From Cryptomeria japonica (Eukaryota; Streptophyta; Pinopsida; Cupressales; Cupressaceae), in contig NC_081407.1 of the NCBI RefSeq assembly GCF_030272615.1, forward strand, positions 439,049,230 through 439,113,229: a stretch of 64,000 bases of DNA, in the 5' to 3' direction. Within the stretch, counting starts at the first letter, position 1. Each line of letters begins with the position of its first letter. This document shows positions 33,215 to 44,800 of the stretch, in pieces. The translations under genes were made by a program, and so were the position numbers. Below the pieces are notes generated by a model. The model was given only the letters and a program-made list of their open reading frames with translations. It had not been told where the DNA came from and did not search any database.

Positions 33215-34690
33215 TGTTGGCATTATGTGAAGCGGTATGAGGTCATAATGACATTGTATGTTGTCATTGATGTCAATATGTTGAAGAGGTGAGAACGGGC
33301 ATATGTGAGAACTGGTATAACAATGTGAACCAGCATTTGTGCCAAAGTGAAGCGGTGTGTTTGTTCAAGGTGAACCGGCATATGGTTATGGGAACTGGCA
33401 CATGGAAGCGTTGTATGACTACCAGTTGGTAGTCTCAACTTCAGGGTTTCTGGTTGAAGTGCTTCAAGCCTGTGTGGCTCAACCGGTGACTTTGTGTGAT
33501 GAGTTAGCATGGTAACAAAGAATAGATCATGTTGCCACGTAAGCCTTGTGTGTGTGAAGGATCTTGCATGAAGGAGATTGTTCTTATCTACCTCGGGAAT
33601 GTGCGAAGTCTGTAAACGGTGATAACATGTGATGGGTTATCAGCCACTATGAAATTGATGGAAAATGGATGATGGAGATTGGATCAAGATTGTTGCATTT
33701 AATGCAGTAAGCTCAATGGTTAGGATTGAACCATTTAAATTCCTTAACCTAACAGGTTTTAGGGTTTAGGGTTTATGCTACAGACCTATTTGTTTTCCTA
33801 TAAGGTCGATGTTGTGATTCTTTCTGAGGTTGTTGGCAAAAGTTGTGTGTGTGTATCCAAGAGAAGTGATATGTGATTCTTGCTAGACCAAAGGAGAGAA
33901 GTGATACCTACAGAGTGTAAGTGCAGAAGGTGAAGAGGAGCTTAAGCGGATCTACATTGGCATTGAGTGCTGTTACCAGATCATTGCAATACCTGTTGAT
34001 CTCTAACCACTTCAACAGTTGAGAAATCCCTTAACAGGGTAGCTTTAACTGGCTTGCTGAAAATCCTTTAACAGGGTGACTCAAAATCATTGAGTTCTTG
34101 AAATCCTCTAACAAGGTAATCTTTAACAGGGTTTAACCCTTAACCGGGTATTCTAGCCATCCCTTAACCAGGTGATCCCTAACATGATCGGTTCCTAACA
34201 GAACCTATTGTATCAGTATTTAACCGGACAAGGCTCCTAACAGAGTGGACTTCTAAAGAGTTCAAAAACAAGCTTGTGGGTATTCATCCCCACCATGGTT
34301 TTTCCCAGTTGGGTTTCCACGTGAAAAATATGTGTGTCAGGTGTGATGTCTTCTTCATGTGATGCTTTGTTGTTTTCTATCAAGTGGTGAATCATGTTGA
34401 TCTAGTTGCTTATATGTATATCTTTGATGGTAGATTACTTGTTCATGCATAAGGGTGAAATGGAAATGAAGTGTTAGGGTATATGAGAAGATAGGTGTCA
34501 ATCGGTTTATGCTTGTCTTAGTTATTTTGAGTTATGTCGTTTGTACTCTATTTTAGGACCAGTGTTACTATCTGTCTGTCAATGCACATTGTCTGTCGAC
34601 AAACTAGTTTAAGAGTGTGTTTTTGCCTATACTGATTCACCCCCCCTCTTAGTATCGGTTTGGTACTATCTGTTCATCATTGAGTTATCA
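33215..34690 (+). repeat. 5' LTR of the Copia element
   Basis: 1476 bp. Many AACCGG words or their decayed forms AACTGG and AACCAG lie in the first 280 bp. It holds a (TTTAGGG)-type stretch at 33758-33775 and a possible TATA box CTATAAGG near 33799. It aligns with 39055-40508, which lacks about 22 bp around 34290. Confidence 0.94.
33758..33775 (+). promoter_or_regulatory. Telomere-like TTTAGGG motif in the Copia LTR
   Basis: TTTAGGGTTTAGGGTTTA, about two and a half plant telomere units, is identical in the 3' LTR at 39598-39615. It lies about 25 bp upstream of the possible TATA box. Plant promoters often carry such telo-box words; a regulatory role is inference. Confidence 0.5.
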
Positions 34691-34692
34691 AT

Positions 34693-34704
34693 TGGTATCA
34701 GAGC
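34693..34704 (+). other. tRNA-Met primer binding site (Copia)
   Basis: TGGTATCAGAGC lies two bases after the LTR end and is intact. Confidence 0.92.
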
Positions 34705-34761
34705 ATCCTCCAGGTCCTCTATGTTATAATCTTAACCGCTTGAGGTAAAGATCCTAGTCTA

Positions 34762-35740
34762 ATGATGAAGAGGGAAGGTACAAAGTTTAACAAAGAAAAT
34801 TTCAGTATATGGAAAGACAGAATGAAGTTATACATCAGAAGCATGGGTGCTCAACACTGGAGCTATGTTGAGAATGCCTATGTTGCCCCTACTGATACTC
34901 TCACTGATGACCAAAAGAGAGAGATGCAGGAGAATGGGCAAGTCATGGAAGCCTTGATTAATAGTTTATCTAACATTGAGTTTATTGATGTCCAAGATAA
35001 GGTAAATCCCAAAGAGGTATGGGATACTCTTGAAAATATCTATGGCGGTGATGAGAATGTAAAACAGGCTAAGGAAGAAATCCTTAGAGGGAAGTTTGAA
35101 GACATGCAGATGGTTGAAGGTGAGACCATTCAAAAGTATGGAATAAGAATCAAAATCGTTGTTGGAGATATCAAGAGTGCAGGTGGTTAAATAGAAGATT
35201 CCACTGTGGTAAGAAAAATCCGGAGATCCCTATTGCCAATCTATGTAATAAGGGTTGCTGCTATTCAGGAGCTGAGATCAATAGATAAGACTTATGAGCT
35301 AAATAGCTTTGATGGCAGTGCTCAAAAGATTGAATCATCTTTTAAACCTTCTGTGGTACCATCCAGAAAAGGAAAAGAAGCTAGCACTAGTGGTGAACCA
35401 AGACAAAGTAGAGAAATGGATGACGAGGAGATTCTAATGGCATTTGAAGCTCTCCTTGCCAAGAAAGTTCCTAAAGGAATCGGCAAATACAGAGGTAAGC
35501 TACCTTTGAAAGGCTTTTCTTGTAACCGGATAGGACATATTGTTGTAAACTATCCTAATGGCGACAACAAGAACAAACTGGAAAGGTTCAAGAAATTCAA
35601 AGGAGGAAACCAGAGAAACTGTTTTGTGGTAGTTGATGAAGGTGTCACAGATGAGGAATCAGAGGATGAAGAAAATGAAGATATTGTGTTTGTTGCTGTC
35701 AAGGAAGATGTATCAAACAAGAAGGCTCTTGTCTCCCAGT
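34762..35740 (+). pseudogene. Gag of the Copia element
   Basis: It starts at ATG 34762. The UBN2-type gag core (FNKENFSIWKDRMKLYIRSM, then PKEVWDTLENIYGG) runs to a TAA at 35188-35190 and continues in the same frame at 35206. The expected zinc knuckle at about 35516-35550 is degenerate: only CNRIGH is left and two Cys are missing. An acidic segment (DEESEDEENEDI) leads into the protease. Gag would have formed the particle; the stop and the broken knuckle make it inactive. Confidence 0.85.
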
Positions 35741-37240
35741 TTGATAATTCCAATGAGTGGATCATTGACAGTGGTTGTTCTCACCATATGACTGGTGACC
35801 GGAGCAAGTTTTTGTCCTTGGAAGAGTATGATGGTGGTGTGGTTCACTTTGGCAATGATGCACCATGTATGGTCAAAGGCAGAGGGTGCATCTCTCTGAA
35901 TGGAAAGAGTGGTGCTGACAATGTGTACTGGGTTGATGGTCTTAGACACAATCTCCTAAGTGTTGCCTAGCTGAATGACAGTGGCCTCACTCTGGAATTC
36001 AAGAATGGAGTTTGCAGAATCAAAGAAAAGAATGGTGAATTGGTGGCCACCGACATGCACACCAAAGGTAACCTATTTCAGCTAACTGCAAATATAAGTA
36101 CATGTCTTATGGCTAAATTTGATGATAGTTGGATATGGCATAGGAGACTCTGCCATGTAAACTTTGATAACATTGTGAAGGCTAGTAAGATCAAGGTAGT
36201 TAGAGGGTTGTCGGTGCTAAGCAAACCGGATAACACCTTGTGTAGAGAGTGTCAATTGGGGAAAATGTCTTCCTCAACCTTTAAAGGTAAATCTTTCACT
36301 GCTGACAATTTTCTTGATCTTGTGCATACTGATTTGTGTGGTCCTATGAAAACTAGGAGTGTGACGGGTGATAGGTACTTCATGATTCTCATTGATGACT
36401 GCTCAAGAATGATGTGGGTCACATTCTTGAAAGATAAGTCTGAAGCTTTTTTAAAGTTCAAAGCCTTCAGAGCATTAGTGGAGAAGGAAAGTGGTAAAAG
36501 GATCAAGTGCCTAAGAACTGATTAAGGAGGGGAATTCACTTCCGGTGAATTCAACAAGTACTATGAAGAACATGGCATCAAGAGACAACTATCTACCCCC
36601 CAGACTCCACAGTAGAATGGCCTAGCAGAGAGGAATAACCAGACTATGGTTGAAGCAGCTAGAACCATGTTGATTCAAGGAAAGGTAGCTCACACCTTTT
36701 GGAGAGAAGCGGTGAGCACTGCAGTCTACACAATGAACCGGGTACTCATCAAGAAAGGTAAGGATAAAACTCCTTATGAGTATTGGACCGATAAGACACC
36801 TGTGGTTAGCTACTTTAGAGTGTTTGGTAGCAAATGTTACATCAAGAGGAGTGAACACCAGAGCAAATTTGATGTGAAATGTGAAGAGGGAATATTCCTA
36901 GGATATTCCACCAAGAGCAAAGCTCTCAAGTGTTTCAAGAATAGGACTCAGAGAATTATGGAAAGCATCAATGTAAGAGTTGATGAAACCTTTGAGAAAA
37001 CTGAGGAAACCGGTAGGGAGAAAGTGGTAAATGAACCGGTTGTAACCTTTTGGGAACCGGTTGTCAGTCAACCAAGTACTAGTAACAGTGTTCCTACACC
37101 GGTAGATGTAGATGTTGATACTGATGGAGATGAGGATGAAGAAGAAAAGAAAGAGGAATCCATCAAGACCATTCCTTGGTATGTCAAGCTGAATCATGAT
37201 CCTAAGCAGATCATAGGAGATAAGGATGTAGGAATCCTTA
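35741..37240 (+). pseudogene. Protease and integrase of the Copia element
   Basis: The protease has WIIDSGCSHHM at about 35758, with an intact DSG. A stop at 35968-35970 follows NLLSVA, where Copia has Gln. The integrase zinc domain (WHRRLCHVNF then CRECQLGK) spans about 36133-36265. The catalytic core has HTDLCGPM, LRTD before a TAA at 36523-36525, and GLAERNNQTMVE after a TAG at 36613-36615. All three acidic residues remain. The distal part (GSKCYIKRSEHQSKFD, EGIFLGYS) leads to an acidic linker near 37110-37165. Integrase joins the cDNA to host DNA. Confidence 0.92.
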
Positions 37241-38809
37241 CAAGAAGAAAGGTTAGAGAAAACTCATGTATGATCTTTGAGTTTGAGCATAAATCATTCA
37301 AAGAGGCCCATAAAGATGAAGACTGGATCAAGGCAATGGAAGAGGAACTTGACCAGATAGAAAAAAATGGTACATGGTCTTTGGTACCCAGATCAGAGCA
37401 TAAAAATGTCATTGGTACCAAATAGGTTTTCAGAAATAAGCTGAATGAGGATGGCATAGTGATTAGAAACAAAGCCAGATTGGTGTGCAAAGGATATGCT
37501 TAAGAAGAAGGAGGAGACTATGGAGAAACCTTTGCTCCTGTAGCCAGATTGGAAGGAGTCTGTATGCTTCTTGCATATGCAACTTTTAAAGGTTTCAATG
37601 TATATCAAATGGATGTAAAATCTGCATTCCTAAATGGTGTACTTGAAGAGGAGGTGTATATTGAGCAACTAGATGGGTTTTCCCTATTTGAAGATAGTGA
37701 CATGGTAGGTAGGCTACATAAAGCCTTATATGGTCTAAAGTAGGTACCTAGAGCATGGTATGAACATCTGCATTCCCATCTTGTGAAGATTGGATTTGAG
37801 AGAATAAGTGAAGATAGCAATATCTACTTGAAGTCTAAAGGAGATCAGATCCTAATTTGTGAGGTATTTGTTGATGACATTATCTTTGGTGGAGATGACA
37901 AGATGAGTCATGAGTTTGCAGATGAGATGAAGAAAGAGTTTGAAATGTCACTCATAGGGGAGATTAAATTCTTCATTGGACTGCAGATCCAGCAGATGGA
38001 ATCTTTATCACTCAGTCCAAGTATGTCAAAGAGGTGTTGAAGACCTTTGGCATTGAAGATAGCAAACCGATTGGTACTCCGATGGTGATCAGTTGTAAAC
38101 TATCCAAAGAAGATGACTCGGCATTGGTTGATGAGAAGGAATACCGATCAATGATTGGTAAGTTGCATTATGTAGTGCATAGCAGACCGGATATTGCACA
38201 TGCAGTTGGCATTACTGCAAGATTCCAGAAAAGCCCAAGAGAATCCCACTTGGTTGCAGTCAAGCGGATTCTTAGGTATCTGAAGGGAATTGTTGACTAT
38301 GGATTGTGGTATCCATATAGCAAGGATTTCAACTTGAAAGTATACACAGATGTTGATTGGGCAAGAAATATAGATGACCGAAAAAGCACAACCAGTGGTG
38401 CATTCTTTCTCGATGGTAGACTAGTCTCATGGATGAGTAAGAAGTAGAGTTGTATCTCTCAGTCTATAGCGAAAGAAGAGTATGTTGCAGCTTTCATGAA
38501 CTGCACTCAGACAATTCGGATGAAGCATGTAATGGCTTCAAAGTTCCTATATTTGAACCGGTAAGTATATTTTGTGACAATACTAGTGCAATTAATATCT
38601 CCAAGAATCTAGTTTTACATTCTAGAACCAAGCACTTTGAGCTTAAGTATCATTTCTTGAGGGAAAAGGTTCAGAACAAAGAGATTGCACTGGACCATGT
38701 TTCCAATCAGAAGAAGTTAGCAAACATATTCACCAAGCCTCTCCCAAAGGCTACATTTATGCACTTAAGAGGTGAATTAGGGGTGTTGCCCCTTCAGGAG
38801 GTAAACTAA
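37241..38809 (+). pseudogene. Reverse transcriptase and RNase H of the Copia element
   Basis: RT begins with FKEAHKDEDWIKAMEEEL and has QMDVKSAFLNG, GLK followed by a stop, and the catalytic box as FVDD at about 37868. Stops at 37423, 37501, 37741 and 38445 fall at positions that are Trp or Gln in the family. A one-base loss near 38000 shifts the frame before VLKTFGIEDSKPIGTPM. A second shift near 38540 precedes the RNase H end (FCDNTSAINISKN, RTKHFELKYHFLRE, IFTKPLPK). The protein ends at TAA 38807-38809. Confidence 0.92.
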
Positions 38810-39054
38810 AGGTATATGCTCCACATCAGTCAGGTATTGCATAGTCAAACTTTTCTTCAGGATTGATGTGTTGAAGGATGCTACTCCTCAGGGGGAGTAG
38901 CATAATGGAATAGGGAAGTTTGTGCCTCCACTTTGGCATTGTTGTCAAAGGGGGAGAAGATGTGAAGCAGTGAAGATATCTGCAGAAATTGGGGGAGAAG
39001 ATGTGAAGCGGAGAGATATCTTTGTATATTGCCATCAATGCCAAAGGGGGAGAT
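38810..39054 (+). other. 3' non-coding end and polypurine tract of the Copia
   Basis: It contains three GGGGGAGA words (38891, 38951, 38993 region) and ends in CCAAAGGGGGAGAT at 39041-39054, directly before the LTR. Repeated purine tracts before the LTR are common in Copia elements. Confidence 0.75.
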
Positions 39055-40508
39055 TGTTGGCATTATGTGAACCAGTATGAGGTCATAATGACATTGTATG
39101 TTGTCATTGATGTCAATATGCTAAAGAGGTGAGAACCGGCATATGTGAGAATTGGTATAACACTATGAACCGGCATTTGTGCCAAAGTGAAGTGGTGTAT
39201 TTGTTCAAGGTGAACTGGCATATGGTTATGGGAACCGGCACATGGAAGCGTTGTATGACTACCGGTTGGTAGTCTCAACTTCAGGGTTTCCGGTTGAAGT
39301 GCTTCAAGCCTATGTGGCTCAACCGGTGACTTTGTGTGATGAGTTAGCATGGTAACAAAGAACAGATCGTGTTTCCATGTAAGCCTTGTGTGCGTGAAGG
39401 ATCTTGCATGAAGGAGATTGTTCCTATCTACCTCGGGAATGTGTGAAGTCTATAAACAATGATAACGTGTGATGGGTTATTAGCCACTATGAAATCGATG
39501 GAAAATGGATGATGGAGATTGGATCAAGACTATTGCATTTAATGCAATGTGCTCAACGGTCAGGATTGAACCATTTGAATTCCTTAGCCTAACAGGTTTT
39601 AGGGTTTAGGGTTTATGCTACCGACCTATCTATTTTCCTGTAAGGTCAATGTTGTGATTCTTTCTAAGGTTGTTGGAAAAAGTAGTGTGTGTGTATCCAA
39701 GAGATGTGATATGTGATTCTTGCCAGACTAGAGGAGAGAAGTGATACCTGTAGAGTGTAAGTGCAGAAGGTGAAGAGGAGCTTAAGCGGATCTGCATTGG
39801 CATTGAGTGTTGTTACCAGATCATTGTAATACCTATTGATCTCTAACCACTTCAACAGTTGAGAAATCCCTTAATAGGGTAGCTTTAACTGATTTGCTGA
39901 AAATCCTTTAACAAGGTGACTCAAAATCATTGAGTTCTTGAAATCCTCTAACAAGGTAACCTTTAACAGGGTTTAACCCTTAACCAGGTATTCTAGCCAT
40001 CCCTTAACCAGGTGATCCCTAACAGGATCGGTTCCTAACAGAACCTATTGTGTCAGTCTTCAACCGGACAAGGCTCCTAACAGAGCGGACTTCTAAAGAG
40101 TTCAAAAACAAGCTTGTGGGTCCCAGTTGGGTTTCCACGTGAAAAATATGTGTGTCATGTATGATGTCTTCTTCATGTGATGCTTTGTTGTTTTCTGTCA
40201 AGCAGTGAATCATGTTGATCTAGTTGCTTATATGTATATCTTTGATGGTAGATTACTTGTTCATGCATAAGGGTGAAATGGAAATGAAGTGTTAGGGTAT
40301 ATGAGAAGATGGATGTCAACCGGTTTATGCTTGTCTCAGTTATTCTGAGTTTTGTCAGTTGTACTCTATTTTAGGACCGGTGTTACTGTTTGTCTATCAA
40401 TGCACAGTGTCTGCTGACAAACCGGTTTAAGAGTGTGTTTTTGCCTGTACTGATTCACCCCCCCTCTTAGTACCAGTTTGGTACTATCCGTTCATCATTG
40501 ATTTATCA
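39055..40508 (+). repeat. 3' LTR of the Copia element
   Basis: 1454 bp, TG...CA, same order as the 5' LTR, with the telomere-like word at 39598-39615. Many differences from the 5' LTR are CCGG versus CTGG or CCAG. Confidence 0.94.
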
Positions 40509-40513
40509 CTTAT

Positions 40514-41036
40514 AGCCCCTCATTGCTTATCATTTTCTGAAAATGATGATGTGTCCTTGCAACAACCTCACAATGCTCCCTTACATGTTGAAGTCGCCAT
40601 TAATAAAACTTGTGCCAAATGCGTACTCATAGATGGTGGAGCAGGCTTAAACATTTGTACATTAAGTTTAATAAAGGCTTTGGGATATTCAGAAAGTACA
40701 ATAGATCCAAATAAGAAAATAACCATTAAGGCTTATGATGAAGCAGAGCATTCTTCTAAAGGAACTGTGGTGTTACCAATCAAAATAGGACCTGTGGAAA
40801 GAAATACATTATGTCAGGTTTTAGATTTGAACCTCTCTTATAGCATTCTTCTGGGACAGCCATGGATTCATGACATGCAAGTAGTTCCTTCTACATATCA
40901 TCAATGTGTAAATTATCCTCATGAAGGACAAGTGGTCACTATAATTGTAGACTCTAGCCAATATTGCAATAATTTGAAGCCAACACAAGATACAAGAGTT
41001 CCACATAATAGAGAATCAGTATATCCTACCAAATAA
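40514..41036 (+). pseudogene. Aspartic protease of the Tat-like element
   Basis: It continues the gag frame across the Copia insertion. It has PLHVEVAINKTCAKCVLIDG followed by GAGLNICTLS; the active site is DGGA rather than DSGA, a form often seen in Tat-type elements. It ends with ILLGQPWIHDM and the YHQCVNYPHEG segment, matching the protease at 20278-20838. A TAA at 41034-41036 interrupts the frame before the linker. Confidence 0.85.
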
Positions 41037-41039
41037 ATT

Positions 41040-42870
41040 CAATAAAATTTATGGGAAACCTTCGAGAAAAAGCTCAAATTAAATGATGAAGGAATGGGAA
41101 AATATTCTTTGCATAATTTTCCAGTTTCACCTAAATCATATGGAAATCCTACAAATATCCAATCATGGACCTCAGAGAAATCAAAAGACATGTTTAATGG
41201 AGCATTTGTTAGAGCTGGAACACTTGAAGAAGAAACTGAAGACAAGGGCATTCTTGGTTGGTTGTACAAAGATAAAAATGAAACTATAGCAACAACTGTA
41301 GAAGTCAATATTCCCATAGAACAATATGGCAATGGTTATAAGATCATGCAAAAAATGGGATATGAAGGAAAAGGACCAATTGGTAAGCGACATCAAGGTA
41401 TTTCAGAACCTATTTGTCCTCACTCACAATCTAAAGAAGATAAATCAGGACTTGGATATCTAAAATCAAATCAAAAGCACCATAATTATCAACGGCCAAA
41501 GTGGAGAAATAAATCAGTCTCCAAAGAAGAACAATGACAAGAAAAGCTACATCAAGCAGCAGAAATAGTAGCCAATAAGAAGAAATAAGAAGAACATGAG
41601 AAACAAGAAGAGGAGATTGCAATCAAAAGAAAAGAATAATTTTTTCAACAAGTTCAAGGAATACGAGCAAGTACTAAATTTGAACAAGATATTCCAAAAG
41701 CAGTGAAAGTAGAGATGGCAGAAATCAGGGAACATTTTGCACCATACAACATTCCTATGTGGTATAGTGGTGTAGTCCTAGACAATGGTTCAGATAGAGA
41801 TTCAAATGAATTTGAATGGGGTCTAGATGTCTCATCTAGTATATCAAGTGAAGAAAAATATGAAGAGAAAGTAGCTATCACAAGGGAAGACTTGTCTATT
41901 ACAAAACAAAAGATAGAGTTAGAAAGAAGACAAGAAGAACTCAGAATCCAAAGAAAAGAGGCATATACAAGACAACAAAAGAAAGGGAATGAAAAATACC
42001 AAGAAGTAATGCCACAAGAAGCACAAAAAGATATGGATCAAGCATCTAGAAATATCATATTTCTATCAAATGAAGAGTGAGATATACCAAGGTATGGCAT
42101 AACCATATAGAATAACTAAGAGATAGTCAAGTAGGATTGACTATTAGTCTAGAAGAAGTTGAATTTGAAAGAAGACAAAAGCTAGCAAAAGAATCCTCTA
42201 TATTATGTACACAAGTATGTCAACTTCAAAATATAAATGAGTTTATTGAAAATAATCAAGAAGGAACTTGTAGTACTAAAGACGCGTGTGTTGATATAAT
42301 CCATTTGTTTAAGGGAAAAATGTCAGATGAAGAGCCATTTGAGTGTGAACTACAAAATACTAATATTGATTTTGTTAGAACTAATTGGAGAACACTTGGG
42401 AGAGACTATCCTCAAGATCATTCTATCTATGACATTACCTACTCTATGCCAAATTATGACCATTATGTCATGAACTTTGAAGCACCTAACAATGACGATG
42501 ATTATGACTTACCCCTTCTTCATCCAGAACTAATTGATTGGGATAATATAGAAAACTCTGAATTGGATGTTTTTTCCAATGATCATGACTTAGTTGTGTA
42601 TCTTAATACTATCGAACCCATAACACCTAAGACATCTTCCATTGTGGAATCAAGTAACGTTTCTTGCAGTCAGAAGAATGCCAAACTTTCCAGTAGAAAA
42701 ATTGAAATAAAACAAGGAAAGAGACCTAGTTTTGAAAACCATTTCATTGCAACACTAGATCAATCAAGAGGAAAAATAAAGGACATATATGACAGTGAAA
42801 ACCTCCTTGAGGTGCCAAAAGATGGAAAATTTGACATCCTCCCTGCATTTTTTTAGGAGAGATCTGCTAT
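41040..42870 (+). pseudogene. Protease-RT linker with G-patch-like and coiled-coil segments (Tat-like element)
   Basis: From 41094 the protease frame continues. A G-patch-like segment lies at about 41318-41425: GYKIMQKMGYEGKGPIGK then GISEPI, with the spaced glycines and aromatic residues of that family. G-patch modules bind nucleic acid or helicases and occur next to some retroviral and plant Gypsy proteases. Then come a Glu/Arg/Gln-rich coiled coil (about 41520-42060) and, after a frameshift near 42100, an acidic part (NNDDDYDLPLLHPELIDWDN) to 42856. Several stops at Gln codons are seen. Confidence 0.65.
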
Positions 42871-44329
42871 TCTAATAGAACCAACATAAGTAATGAACAT
42901 TGGCACATCAAAGGATCCCATTATACTTCATTCTGCTACCTCATTATTAGATAAAGAGAGGAAAGAATATATAGAATTCTTCAGACAAAGACAAATAAAT
43001 TTTGCTTGGTCCTATGTAGACATGCCATGACTTAATCCAGATATTATAATGCATCGTATCAATGTGGATTTAAAAGCAAAACTAGTTAAACAAAAGCTAA
43101 GGAAGATGCATCCACACATCTCTCTTCTTGTAAAAAATGAGCTAAATAAACTATTAGATGTGGGTTTCATAAGACCTATTGCCTATCCAGAATGGGTTTA
43201 AAGAATTGTGTCAGTGTCAAAGCCAAATAAAAGAATAAGAGTCTGCACTGATTTCAAAGATTTGAACAAAGCCTGTCCCAAAGATGATTTCCCACTACCC
43301 AACATTGATATAATTGTGGACTTATCAGCAGGGCATGAGATTTTTTCATTAATGGATGGATTCTCATGATACAATCAAATAAGAATCGCCCCTGAAGATC
43401 AAGAAAAGACAACATTCACCTATGCATGGGGTACTTATTGCTGGAATGTTATGCCATTTGGGCTTAAGATTGCAGGAGCAACTTATCAAAGAGCTATGAT
43501 AACAATTTTCCATGATATGATACATACATTTATGGAAGATTATGTAGATGATATACTTGCAAAATCTCATACAAGACAAGAAAATTTCAACATCTTAAGC
43601 AAGATCTTTGATAGGCTAGAAAGATATCAGATAATGTGCATTTGGAGTAACCTCTAGAAAACTTCTTGGGTACATTATATCAGCTCATGGAATTGAAGTA
43701 GAACCTGAAAAGGTCAAACCCATCATGGAAATGGAGTCACCTAGGAACATAAGTCAATTGCGATCTTTACAAGGAAGATTGCAATCAATTAGAAGATTTG
43801 TCTCTCAATTAGCAGATAGATGTCATCCATTCACTCATCTTTTACATAAGAACATTCCATTCAAATTGGCTAAGAAATGTGAAGAGGCTTTTATGCAAAT
43901 CAAATAATATATCATGAATCCTCCAGTACTAGTATCACCAATCAAAGGGAATCCATTGTTACTCTATATCTTGGTGACAAATGTATCATTAGGCGATCTC
44001 CTAGCACAACATGATGAAGAAGGAAAGAAAGAGCACTGTATTACATCAGTAGAACACTTGTCATCTATGAACTGAATTATACATCAATAGAGAATACATG
44101 TCTAGCCAACTCAGAAGCTGCGACATTATATGCTGACTCATTCTGTGAAACTAATAGCAAGGATAGATCCACTAAAGTGTTTGCTGAACAAGTCAACTTT
44201 GACAAGCAGACTAGCCAAATGGGTTATGATATTGAGTGAATTTGATATAGAGTATATTGATCAAAAGCTATCAAAGGACATGTCATTGCTGATCAATTAG
44301 TTGAAGCACCTTTAAAAAATGGCATACCA
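42871..44329 (+). pseudogene. Reverse transcriptase and RNase H of the Tat-like element
   Basis: RT reads VDLKAKLVKQKLRKMHP, RIRVCTDFKDLNKACPKDDFPLP, then MPFGLKIAGATYQRAM and the catalytic YVDD at 43541-43552. A TGA interrupts at 43367 where Gly is expected, and other stops are at 43028 and 43199. Frameshifts near 43650 and 43910 lead into the connection and a first RNase H (VLVSPIKGNPLLLYI, IEYIDQKAIKGHVIADQL) with several stops. The PKDDFPLP/DLNKACPKD wording is typical of plant Tat/Athila-type RT. Confidence 0.88.
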
Positions 44330-44800
44330 TTGCACATTGAATTTCCTGATGCAGACATTCTAACAGTAAGTACAAAATTTTGGGAATTGTACTTTGATGG
44401 TTCTTATACACAATATAGATCAAGCGTAGGAACTTTGTTCATCACACCTCAGGGACACACAATTCCAAAATCATATAGACTGCGGTTTCCATACACAAAC
44501 AATACTGCAGAATATGAAGCATTGACTATTGGGCTCAAAAATGGCTATTAAATGGAATATCAAGGAATTACATGTCTATGGTGATTCATAGATTATCATC
44601 AACCAAATAAATGATGATTATCAAACTAAGGATGACAAGCTCATGCCCTACAAACAGCTAGTAGAAGAGTTTAAAGAAAACTTTGAAGAAGTATCATTCA
44701 CTCAAATCCCAAGAAATGAGAACAAACTAGCATATGCAATGGCTACAATAGAATCTCTCTTGCAGAATTAGGAGAATCAACAGTGTTACGAATTCCTCAT
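44330..44800 (+). pseudogene. Second (archaeal-type) RNase H of the Tat-like element
   Basis: FWELYFDGSYTQYRSSVGTL, then RLRFPYTNNTAEYEALTIGL and, after a stop and shift at 44549, YGDS-like text. This D...E pattern with NNTAEYEAL is the extra RNase H that marks the Tat lineage, acquired besides the ordinary one. It supports the lineage call. Confidence 0.78.

Larger units (their letters stand above)
33215..40508 (+). mobile_element. Ty1/Copia element, full length but decayed, TSD CTTAT
   Basis: LTRs 33215-34690 and 39055-40508 start TGTTGGCATTATGTGAA and end TTATCA. CTTAT flanks both sides (33210-33214 and 40509-40513). A perfect tRNA-Met primer site and a CCAAAGGGGGAGAT tract are present. 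Gag, protease, integrase, RT and RNase H occur in Copia order. At least seven stops and two frameshifts make it inactive. Deleting it restores the Tat-like gag-protease frame. Confidence 0.95.

Noticed and set aside
33758-33775. Interstitial telomere from a chromosome end fusion
   Set aside because: Only about 2.5 units are present and the same word is in both LTRs, so it belongs to the Copia element.
35550-37820. Several minus-strand frames opposite the Copia pol
   Set aside because: All lie opposite clear gag, integrase and RT motifs and have no family features.
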